Assembly (NCBI GenBank): GCA_037954235.1
Contig: JBBMOA010000003.1
Location: 9,614,223-9,678,222 of the forward strand
Source: Aulostomus chinensis
Lineage: Eukaryota; Chordata; Actinopteri; Syngnathiformes; Aulostomidae
DNA length: 64,000 nt
Reading direction: 5' to 3'
A program made the position numbers and the translations under genes. Below the pieces are notes generated by a model. That model made no database searches. It was given only the letters and a program-made list of their open reading frames with translations, and was not told where the DNA came from. Below are positions 1 to 11,000 of this stretch, one piece after another. Every line of letters starts with the position of its first letter. Position 1 is the stretch's first letter.

Positions 1-57
1 TTGACTGTATAATTGCTGAAACTAAAGACTTGGGATTTTTTTCTTTTGTTTTTACAG

Positions 58-105
58 CTTGATCTAAATGGAAATGACAAAGAAAGAACTGTGACATCAC
101 AATAA
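58..105 (+). CDS. Possible last coding exon of an upstream gene (partial)
   Basis: A T-rich tract ending in TTTTTACAG at 57 is followed by a frame that stays open for 15 codons (starting Leu-Asp-Leu-Asn-Gly-Asn-Asp) to a TAA at 103-105. The other two frames stop almost at once. An AATAAA overlaps the stop (about 101-106), so the stop and poly(A) signal nearly coincide, as in compact 3' ends. No family is recognisable from 15 residues. It could be chance; the rest of the gene would lie to the left of the window. Confidence 0.25.
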   Translation, partial: LDLNGNDKERTVTSQ

Positions 106-508
106 AAGCTCACATGGTGACAAATTATTTAAATTAATACAGTATTTGAAGGTTCACATTTGATTTAGTCTCAAGTTATACAGTGTGTTTATCTTGCACA
201 AAATACCTGAAGTCAATGTCCGCTTATAAACTTTTTTTGGACCTAGAATAATGGTGAAATTCAATGCAATGCGCAGCTGAACCAGGTCGCAATCAGTTCT
301 CCAGTTTTAATCCACCAGTTTACAGTCTGAATCACCAACAGCTGTGCTCATTGGATTTGACTGGAAAATCCTTGTTTTCCTTCTGCTTAGAAGATGAGAA
401 ACCCTGGATATGACCTGCTGTTTAAGGTACAGTAAGGTGACACTGAAACCATGATTGAAACAAATGTGTTTTCATATAATAAAGGATAAATAATAAGAGT
501 GTTCCTTT

Positions 509-718
509 CAGCCTGCACGGTGGTGCAGTGGTCAGCAGACAGCGAGGTTCCGAGTTCGAGCCACAACTCAAGCACAGGATCTTTCTGTGTGGAGTTTGCA
601 TGTTCTCCCTGGGCCTGCGTGGGTTCTTTCTGGATAGTACAGGCACAGGGAGAACAAGCAGGCTTGAACCTGGAAACTTCTCGCTGTGATGCAACAGGAC
701 TAACCACTGCACAACCAT
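509..718. repeat. Two SINE heads in inverted orientation
   Basis: Bases 509-624 match, on the + strand, the 5' tRNA-like head of the SINE found elsewhere in the window (box A-like GGTGCAGTGG, box B-like GAGTTCGAGCC, then the 'ctttctgtgtggagtttgcatgttctccc' type body). Bases about 640-718 match the same head on the - strand. Together they form an imperfect foldback of about 210 bp. No 3' tails are present, so both parts are truncated. Spurious ORFs across this segment are not genes. Confidence 0.7.
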
Positions 719-720
719 GA

Positions 721-3700
721 TACCTGCAGTTTAACATGTTTGAATCAATTTTCTAATTTTTTTTTTGGAAGAAAAGCAAATGATTTCCTTTTCATATATG
801 TTTTTCTACAGAAAGAGTAACATACATCTTCACAACTAAGGCTTTAAACTAATAAAGACTGTGATAAGATTTGACAATGCTTTCAATAAACAATGTAATT
901 ATGCAAATTTGATTACAGTATGCTCTATTGCCACTCTTTCAGTGAAATAAATTTAAAAAGTGAAAAAGTTCAGGTACCAATTTGCATGGACTTTTTTAGT
1001 AAAGCAGAAGCAAAATAAAGAAGTTAGAATAGCTTAATTTAAGTAATTTGACCTCTAAATACCATTAAATTGTTTTAGCTTGATTAACCCAAGAACACTT
1101 CCGTTATAAATTAGTACACCATCACTGTCAGGAGTTCAAAAAAGGCACAGAACAGAACCCACAATGCAGATCACAGCAAGAGTAATTTATTCAGGCTCTA
1201 GGTTCAAAAAAGAAAGGAGAACAAACGCAAATGGATGACAGGGCTGGGCGAGGCAGAATGGATGGCAGGTAAACAGCAGGGCTGGAGGAAGGAAAAACAA
1301 AACAGGTAATTCAGGGCAAAAATTCAGGAAACCGAGCTGGAGTCTAAGAAAATACTTAGTAATCGTTAGAGTTGCGGCCGAGAGCATTACCACAGAGGTT
1401 GAAACAACAAACTGGCGATGAGTGGAGGAAGAGACTGGCTTATCACTACTGTTGGTGTGGAGAGTGGAATCAGGTTAATGAGCTGCAAGTGTGCAGAGGG
1501 TGGTAGCTGCAGAGGATACCGGAAGGCCCTGCCCAGCCCTGGGGGAAAAAAAAACAAAACATGGACACGGAGCAGAAGTGCACCGGATCTAGGCAGGTTC
1601 CTGACAGTCACTTATGTCAGGTATATTTTACCCACTATAATACTCCTAATAAAATATAGATTTCATCAAAGTACAACTCTGTATGTAAAATTGAAGTACT
1701 GTTCTGTAAATCCCAATATGCAGTGTCACACAAAATGAAAAAAATTTACCATGGGGACCCTATAAAAAGGCTCCAAAATCCCTAAAAAATCAAGTAATCA
1801 TTATCGAGAAATTTCCAAACAAAAAAATTATGGAGCTGGGAATTTAAATGACAAGAATCATATGAGTGAAAATCCTCCAATGCTAGTGTTCTAGGGTTAA
1901 GCATTTAAGGCTTGAATCAATTGATGTTGATGTCATGATCCCTGTCTCGTGCTTCCTGTTTTATTTTGTAGTCATGTCCTGTCTTCCTGACCTCCCTCCT
2001 GTTCTTACCTTATGTGTCTCACCTGGGTGATTGCACCACCTGTGTCTTGTTTTCCCTCATGTATTTAACCTCTGTGTTTCACTTGTTTCAGTGCTGGTCC
2101 ATTGTCGTGTGTCACGTTGTTTCGTGTTGTGCTTTTGCGTCTTGACGTTCACTTAGATGAGTGTATATCACGAACTGTGCTTCTCAAGTCTCAATCTCCA
2201 GTAATCAGACTCAAGTCAGGTTGTCAGTCCCAAGTCAAGTCATCAGTCTCAAGTACAGACGTCAAGTGTCCAGCCTCACGTCAAATGTCCAACCTCACTT
2301 CAAGTGTCCAAGTTTCCCTGTCTCAAGTAACCTCTTTTGTGCACCATCCTACTGTCTGCACTTTGGTCTACTTCCCCCCTCACCCACTACTTGTGACAGT
2401 TGACTGTCCTAAACAAATGGAGTTGGTCTAACTGTAAAACACTCATGAGATGTTCTCACAACAGATTTAATCAAACAAACTCAAAAAATCCATGCAAATT
2501 GTTACTTTTTTTTTTAAAGATGAGCTAGTGTATGTATTTCTTAATGTATGAGGCTTGTCATGATTGACATAATGATCAGAGCGCTGTATTAAAAAGAGGT
2601 AATATTTAACTAAAGGGACAAAAAAGAAACCTGCATGTCTGTGTTCATATAGGTTTTTTGTGTTGCATCAAAACTGCTTCAGCAAAGGACCTATCAATGA
2701 ATTAGAAAATGGTTATTCTGTGCATTTAAGAAAAGTGCCAATAAAATTCAGAAAATGAATATGAAATCATTGCTATCATTTCTGTGAGATAAAACTCTTA
2801 AACTGAAGGCTATGTTGTTGTCTTTGACTTTTTCATCACATAATATGCACCATATTTTTCAGCCTTTATGAATCTATATGAAACCCAAAATAAAACAACT
2901 AAATACATCTACTAAATACAATTTCATGTATTTTTCAATGCGGGGTATTAACTGAGTATATTCTAGACAAGTCAAACCGGGGGCTCACAAAATGTGTACG
3001 TTGCCTGAAGGAATCATGTCTGTGTTTCCTTCTGTATTTGATGACATCTAGTGGACTACTAGTGTATTACATGGAGGACTTGTGCCAAATAATAGTATTT
3101 TGAAAAAACAAAATGGAAAAATACCATAAACTGTAAAAACATTCACTGCATTTGTTCTAACTGAATGAATTGAATATTTTACATATCCATGTAGGTTGGG
3201 TTCTGCATACCTGAAACCGAAAGGTATTGACAGATGAAAATACACAGTTGCTTCAAGGCAAACTGTGAATATTGCCTTAGACCAGATAAAAATACTGATG
3301 AAATATATATAAATCTATACATATGTTATAGTTGTTGTTTACTTCTATTTACTTTTTATGGGTTTAAGGTCTAAGGTCTTTATATCATACATCATATATT
3401 TGAGTATCAGTGAAGAATCTTTTTGATGATTTAGACTATAATAAAAAGGTTGCACATATGGTACTTATGTATCACTGGCTAATTTGGAGAGGAGATTAAC
3501 AAGAATGAGGCCCATTGTTACTATTGTGCTCAGATATTACTCTTGTAATAAGTTTCTGTGTGTAGTTTTGGGCTTTCCTCCTGAATAAACTCGTACCAAG
3601 CCAGAATGACCAGTAATATAAGAGGTTATTTTGTGCCACTGTTCTTGTTAATCTCTTACTAACTCCTTGCTTGTTACCTGTATTGTATGCCTCTTCCAAC

Positions 3701-3790
3701 TGGCAATCCACCTGCCTTGCAAAGACTTCAATGTTACTGGCTTCCTTGATGGCTAAAAATAAGAAAGTTCATCTGTTGCTGTTTTGCCTT
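721..3790. other. AT-rich intergenic DNA with faint dispersed repeats
   Basis: I see no gene here. The segments at about 1130-1610 and 1925-2120 have a different, more GC-rich composition than their surroundings and resemble remnants of old dispersed repeats, but I cannot name the family. Bases 2175-2340 carry a degenerate run built on TCAAGT. The rest is AT-rich spacer with short ORFs that lack codon bias or recognisable motifs. Confidence 0.5.
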
Positions 3791-3849
3791 ACTTTTAGGC
3801 TGAGGTTGAACAATTAATCTGGGCTAGTGCAAAATTTACCAGCCCACCC

Positions 3850-4570
3850 CATCCAATCTCCATCTTTGGGGCATGGGTGACTCTCCAGTTTGTGCTCTGT
3901 GCTCCAGGAAAGGCTCTCTGGATCACAATCGGAACAGTTGCTCGGTAGCCCTGGGTGAGGGCCACTACTGGTGGCAGCACGACCAAGTGTTGAAGTCAGT
4001 TGCAGAAGGCATCTCCAAAGCCATGGCCAAAAACAACAGCAACAAGCAACCACATGACAAGAGGAACATCGCCTTTGTCAGGGCTGGAGAGCAGCCACAG
4101 TCACAGCCCAAACCAGCAGCCGGCCTTCTTATTTCAGCGGTGGACTGGGATCTATGAGTTGACTTGGGCAAGCAGCTCAAGTTTCCAGACCACATCACAA
4201 CAACTTCCCTGAGGCCAGACATCATGCTCTTGTCAGTTTCCTCAAGGCAGGTGATATTGATAAAACTGAGGAGGATCACATAGAGGAGGCGAGTGAGGGG
4301 AAGCGGTAAGAGTACCAGGAGCTGGTCGAGCAATGCCGAAGAAGAGGCTGGAAAGCATGCCATCAAAGTGGGGTGGAGAGGATTTGCTGGCTGCTCACTG
4401 TGCAAGGCATCATGCGGGCTGCAAAAAGGAAAGCCATCCAGTTCGCCATGGAGACAGCACAGAGCGATCTGGGGACCAATGCTACTGGGACTCAAGCCAT
4501 TCCTTCTTCTTTTTGCCGCGGAATGCAATGTTGGTGGGAGCCTTGAGCCCTGTGTTGGGACCTGTACATG
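3850..4570 (+). mobile_element. Degenerate 3' end of an RLE-type non-LTR retrotransposon
   Basis: From 3873 the + strand encodes a CCHC knuckle (C-x2-C-x7-H-x4-C, CALCSRKGSLDHNRNSC) followed by a GHYWWQHDQVLK segment and an AFVRAGEQ segment. After an in-frame stop at about 4155 the frame continues with a restriction-like endonuclease (RLE) core: VDLGKQLKFPDHITTTSLRP, then an Asp (D of RPDIMLL) and a VILIKL segment where intact relatives have ELT. Further codons (GIMRAAKRKAIQFAMETAQ) follow to about 4560. This is the C-terminal architecture of R2/NeSL/Hero-like elements. The stop and the degraded ELT motif make it a dead copy. The same family occurs on the - strand at 54.0-56.7 kb. The clade is an inference; the RLE class is fairly secure. 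Confidence 0.72.
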
Positions 4571-4599
4571 TTAATAAAGACACAAGGAAAAAAATGTGA

Positions 4600-6760
4600 A
4601 CCATTTTACCACTATGCTGTGGGGCACCTCAGCTCTTTTTACCCAAATTGTTTAATTTATGAAGGGAAACCAAATTTAGATATCTTAATGCCCATAAAAA
4701 TGTTTAGATTTTGTAGAGAACCCTTATTTTTACACAACTGTAATGAAACAGTTTTTTTTTTTCCTATTTCTCATATTTTTGGGCTACTCCAGTAAAGCTT
4801 TTTGTTTGATGTATAAAACAAATCTCTGTCTTACATCAGGAATAAATCTATGTAGCATAGTTCCATTTCTCTAACAATTTTCCTGTTTGGATCAGACCGT
4901 CTCTAGGTGGCAGTACTGGTGCATTCCCAGTTCTTGCCCTAGCCCATCAACACTCAAGAAAATTGATGAATAATCAGACATAAAAATTCAGTGGAAAGTC
5001 TACAGTACATGGAAAAAGCTTAAAATTAATCAAATATTTAAAGGAAAACATAAGTAGAAAATAGAAAGCAACATTAAACAACTAAGAGACAAAATAAAAC
5101 AGCTCTTTCTCAGCTACAAATAGAAAAATATAGAAAAAGTGATGGAAATTGATCGTCTAGTTTCCTCATCATAGAGGTATTTATTTGAAAGTTCTCATCA
5201 AGGCATTTACTTCATTTTACAAAATTTTTCTTGTATCTTAGACATAGAAAATGACCTGTGGGATTTATGATTGACAAGTAACAGTTAGGGAAATAAGAAA
5301 ATTCTATTATGGTCCGTATCACTTACAATTTCCTTATATTTTGTTTTTAAGTTTTCTTTACACCCATCTTTTAAATATAAAAATCTTGGTGAATGGCCAT
5401 TTCGGGGAAGAATTAATATTTGTAATGCACCAGTATGAAGCAAATGTATCGTTTTGCTGTAATGATATTGAAGATAAAAAGTAAAATCACTGCTAAATAT
5501 TCTTGTAGCTGATAGCTGTGTGTTTGTGACACAGAGAATGAATCAAGCGCTTTGAGCAATGCCAGTTACGAGTGCTGCACAATTTTATAGGAAAAAATTA
5601 GATTGTTATTATTGTATACAATATTGCTAAATAATAAATAAATGCTACCACAAATCTGCTTGTTTTGTTATCAAGAAAATTACAAACAAATAACTACCAA
5701 TTATTAAATCTGTAATTCTCAAGTAAAACACACAATCTTAAAGTTGCATAAAAATAAAGTGTGCATACTGTTACAAATAAAACCATTTTACTAAACTCCA
5801 CGTCACAATACAAAACATCTTTTCAACAATAAATCCATGTTTACAACATTTGTCCAGTGTACTTAAAATTTGAAAAGCTTTTGATTTTATTATCTTTTCT
5901 TTTTGTGGTGAATGTCTTAATCCACTTATGATCTGTTGGCAGAATCACATTGATAAATGTGAAATATTAACACCCCCCCCCACACACACACACACACCTC
6001 ATTCTGGGATGTGTTCGTGATCTTTCTGATGTCCAGGTAAAATAGACTACTTTGACAATCACATACTGTTTCATTTCATCAGTAAGTGAACACCTACCCT
6101 TGCTATGTTGTTTTCTGCAAATTGAAAAACACATAAATGTACTTTAAGATTACGAAATGAAAAACACATCAATGTCTTTTAAGATTAATTGGATACATAA
6201 GTCGTTGTTTTAACAGTTAAGAGCATTTCCATGACTTCAATTTCTACTCATACGAGTTCCTCGCGGGACTATGGCTGTATAGGCCTACTGTTATGAATGG
6301 CGGAATGATATTCTTGTATTTGAAGGAAGTGAATTGGTGCAGTACTTGGGTCATAGGAGGGCGCACTGTTCGTATGTGTGGGCGTGGCAAATATAACGTA
6401 CGTTCAAATGCAATATCAGTTAATTAGTGTCTAAACATTATTTCTACTTATTTACGCGCACATCTAAATAGTTTAAAAGGAGAGTAAAATCAGTACCCGC
6501 TGCAATGTTAAAATGAAAGGATGATCCAATACGGTTGTCGCCATCTTTAGTAAGGGACAATAACCCAAATGCTGTAACATAACTAATTGTAATTAGCAGA
6601 AACTCATTACACCCTAACTTTATACGGATTTTAAGTGTTGAGTAGAACACCTCGCTGCGTAGACTGTCATCCGTCGGTTCATATAGGAGAATATTCAAAC
6701 GCTAAATACACTTCTGACTGAAATAGTCTGCCAGTCGGTCTCCGTCGCCATGTTTGCTTT
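4600..6760. other. AT-rich spacer upstream of hcfc1
   Basis: No coding feature is supported. The stretch is rich in A/T runs and contains a short C-run followed by a CA microsatellite at about 5971-5998. Towards 6240-6760 CpG frequency rises, consistent with the approach to the hcfc1 promoter. Confidence 0.5.
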
Positions 6761-6789
6761 GGGTGACGCCAGTTCTCTTTCATTTTCCT

Positions 6790-7785
6790 CCGCCTCTGGT
6801 TGTCAAGAAGATGGCAGCTTCCAGGCAGGCATGAGAGGAAATACTTCTTCACAAATCGAATGAATTTGGATTATTGCCGCAAGATAAGACCACCAACCCG
6901 CGCCTTTGCATTTACTGCATCGAAATAAGTAAGCAACTATTTGATAGATTTACAAGTTTTTTGTTTGTACTGTTTTGTTGTGACAAACCACCCGGCCATT
7001 TTTCTTGAGGGAGCTGTAGATTGTAGGCCGATTGTCGAAAGATGGCTGCTTCCACAGACGGCATGAAACATAATAACATTATGTGTGTGCAGTGTATCTT
7101 CGTATAACCACGTTTTAATAGTTTTGTTGCAACTTCATGTAAATCAGGTAAATTATGCATGTCAGAGTAACATGAGATTAAATTGCATTTAATTGTAAAA
7201 TTCGGCGACGCGTTGACAGATGCCAGTCGTACAGCTAACACCGTTAGCTTGGTCAAATTAGGTTGAGCGACTAGCCGCTAGTGCTAAAGGGGTTAACATT
7301 GTAGCTAACGAGAGAATACGTTCGAGTTGTAGGTTCGCTTTTGTGTTCAAGTTAATATCAGTGTCTTAACTGAAGTACGTTGAAAAAATATTATTATATC
7401 AACAACTGCCGAAGGTACCCTTAATAGGCATTTTGTTCTTAAAAGATACGTTGATAAGGCTTTAGAGAATGCTATGCTTGCTAGCTACAATATGGCGACT
7501 CCCAGAGAAGCATGAAAATAGCCGACTCTTGCTAATGATTTTGATTCTCAATTAAATCTGTGTTGCAAGTGTGTATGTTGCTCTTTTGTTGTTTAGACAA
7601 TAATTTATCGAATCTGTCTTTGGGGCTATGTATTTTCTTCATGGTTCCATTTGCTAGCTACCTTGTATTTTTCGTTTTCATTCGCTTCCGCCATTTTTCA
7701 GACTGGCTGTAGCGTTAGCGGGGGTTTGTTTGGTTGCAAGATGGCTGCTTCCATGGATTGAATTCAATGGTTAGAAACAAGTAAG
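6790..7785 (+). promoter_or_regulatory. hcfc1: hcfc1 promoter region with repeated YY1-like sites and candidate 5' non-coding exons
   Basis: This CpG-richer stretch carries four copies of an AAGATGGCNGC-like motif: 6808-6820 (AAGATGGCAGC), 7040-7050 (AAGATGGCTGC), about 7490-7500 (ATATGGCGACT) and 7738-7748 (AAGATGGCTGC). The motif resembles the YY1 consensus common near housekeeping start sites. Two copies are followed by good splice donors: AAATAA|GTAAGC at 6929 and AACAA|GTAAGAA at 7781. Either could be a non-coding first exon spliced to the acceptor at 8067-8068. Two copies open a short upstream ORF with a nearby stop. Start-site positions are inferred. Confidence 0.45.
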
Positions 7786-8073
7786 AAATACTTAAGATAA
7801 CGGAAATTTTATGTGTTCATTTACACCACTTCAACGTTATGTATTAATCAAGGGCTTTTCGAGGGTATCTGTCATAATTCTCTTAATGTGATGTAGTTTT
7901 CTGGATTAGTAGTAGCGGTTACTTGTGCTGCTAACGCTAACATCCCCTTGGACTGATAAGTTAGCCACTGTGCATGGTCAGATATTCCTGCTTTATTTTG
8001 ACAGCTGGTAATGTAGAAAAGTATCAATTGCTCAGCAGATAACTGCTCATTAATTTTGCCTTAAACAGGAGTC

Positions 8074-11000
8074 ATGTCTGCCCCTGGTTCCGCGGTGTCT
8101 GGGACCACGGCGTCGGTTCTGCAGCCGCGGTGGAAACGAGTCCTCGGATGGTCAGGTCCTGTTCCGCGGCCAAGACATGGACACAGAGCTGTTGCTATCA
8201 AGGAGCTCATGGTTGTCTTTGGCGGTGGAAATGAAGGGATTGTAGACGAATTACATGTATACAATACTGGTAAGATCACGTTGCTCTATAAACTTTATAG
8301 ACTGTTTTTCTGCATTAACCTTAAACAGTATCTACTTAATACTGTTTAAATTTTATACAAACGTCAATCATTGCTTCAACGAGCATTTCCTGTAAAGGTC
8401 TACAATTTAAATAGTAAAGAGTGATTCGTGATGTACGGGATTATGTAGGCCCCAGTAGGCCGAGCAATTCCCTGTATGTGCATTTGGCTCCCTCTGCTGA
8501 GGAAAGAGATTAATGCACTTTTAAAAAAGGCGGGCTAAAATAAAATGGATGATGCTGGTTGGTTGAAGTCTTTCCTCTTCCTCAGTTTCTTGCACATATG
8601 ACAACATTTAAGTAGATCTTTTCTATGTGTTGCTGTGTTGAGTGTTTCTTCATCTTGTAATATAATATAGTTGCATGGAAGTGATTCAAGTTCCAAATGA
8701 AAAGTGTTGATCAGCTCATAACATATAGGTCTTTTATAATTTCAGTAACTTTAATTGTCTGAGACTATTCTTGCAATACACTGGTTTTATTGTGTGATTG
8801 TTAACCTCTAGCGACAAACCAGTGGTTTATCCCAGCGGTCCGTGGTGACATTCCCCCTGGTTGTGCTGCCTATGGCTTTGTCTGTGATGGCACAAGGTTG
8901 CTGGTGTTTGGTGGTATGGTGGAGTATGGAAAGTACAGCAATGACCTCTATGAACTACAGGTAACTTTTCTGTTATACATTTGTTACATTTGTGCAAGTA
9001 AATTAAACTAGTATTTAGTAACTAAACCATCAGTCTTTTTTCCCGACAAGTTTTACTTTTTGTTATTGTGAATGTCTTTAATTGTGGTATTTAAGGTAAT
9101 ATCAACTGTGTTTGTATGAACACAGTTGAATTGTACATTTGTCTTGGAATGTCAGATTGCTGGTGAAATATTTCTTGCTCAATTATAAGACAACTGCATG
9201 AGTTGTAAATTTTCCAAACTAATTATTTTCATCTACTGATTTGCCAATCTGTTCAGTCTTGAAAATTGGAAGGAAAAAAAATCATGTCACAATGGTGTTG
9301 AGCCCAAAATTGATGTGATCCAACCAAGTCTTAGTTGTCTGTCTTAAAAACAAAAAGGGATAAAATCCTAATATTTTAGATTGCTTGAAAAAGAATGAAA
9401 AAAGTATGAAAAAAGTATCAAAACACTTGATCTTTTTTTTTAATTGATAAATTAGCTGCAGCTTTATAGTTAAGAGGTTAGAGTCCATTTACATTGTACA
9501 ACACATTGATTACCTAACAGTTAAGGTATGCGTAAAATTTTATATTTATAGATGCGTTCTGATTTATATCGTAGATGATGCAGAATTGATATGCATGATT
9601 ATGTCAGTCAGACTTTGGAACATTTTCAGCAGCTACTTCTAAGTACTTGAACGGATTTTCTGTAATCCAAGTGATGCAGTTCTGCTTATATGTTATGTTT
9701 GGCTTGATGAGGTTTAATCAACCAACCATGATTAGTGCCTTATACACTCCACCAAAAGCACATATTTATTATATCCCAACAAAGTTTCACTTTGTTCACA
9801 GTAAAGGCAACTCAAGTTATGAAAATACTGTTTTCTGATTGTGTTTCGTCCCTATTGTGTATTTTTCTTGCATGGAAACAATGTGAAAGACTGGGGTAGT
9901 GAATTGCACTGTATGAATGTCGTTTTTGCAGAAAAGGGAATGAGGTCAATGTGTGGATAATCAATTGATGATGATGTTTTGACTTTGGTGTCTGTTTTTA
10001 GGCCAGCAGATGGGAGTGGAAAAAGTTGAAAGCGAAAAACCCAAAGAATGGTCCTCCTCCCTGTCCTCGTCTTGGTCACAGTTTTTCCCTGGTGGGAAAC
10101 AAATGCTACTTGTTTGGTGGACTCGCAAATGACAGTGAGGATCCAAAAAATAACATTCCCAGGTACACGTAGTTCCACACAAACCAACATGGCACTCTTA
10201 CGCACGGCTATTTGAGATTCAGGTTCAGCCAACTAACATTTGCCGTTTTCATTCCCAGATACCTAAATGATCTGTACACGCTCGAACTTCGGGCCGGTTC
10301 CAGTGTGGTCGGGTGGGATATCCCAATCACATATGGAGTCCTGCCCCCCCCTCGTGAGAGCCACACTGCTGTGGTATACACAGAAAAGATGAGCAGGAAA
10401 TCTCGCCTGATAATCTATGGTGGGATGAGCGGTTGTCGTCTGGGAGATCTGTGGACACTTGATATTGGTACATCTCTGAAGTATACAAGAAAAATATGAC
10501 TTTACTCCAAGATAGTAATGGTATTTAAATATAATTGGAACAAAGCGAATGGAACATTAATAGTTAATGAGAGGTTTAAAAAAAACTGTTTGAAAAATGT
10601 TTGATAGTTGAAGGTGTTAATGGTGCTCACATGTGGTGCTTGCATATCTGGTTTCATATTATGGGTGCCTTTTTTGTAATGTCCTACTTTATTATTGTCT
10701 CTAGATACGCTGACTTGGAACAAACCTTCAGTAATCGGCACAGCCCCACTACCCAGAAGTCTTCACTCAGCCACTACCATCACAAACAAGTGAGATAACT
10801 GTTGCAACTTGCTAGTTATATATTGAATACCCCTTATCACACAATGCGTTCAAGGCGGAAATATCACGTTTGCTGTTAGACTGTCTGCATAAAAGTATAT
10901 GGGCAGGTTGGGGAAACAAATTGTTGTGCCTCTGATCCACCAGCAGAGGTGCTTACAGCCAGGAATGGATTCAGAGAACTCTATTAATTGCCACTGTTAC

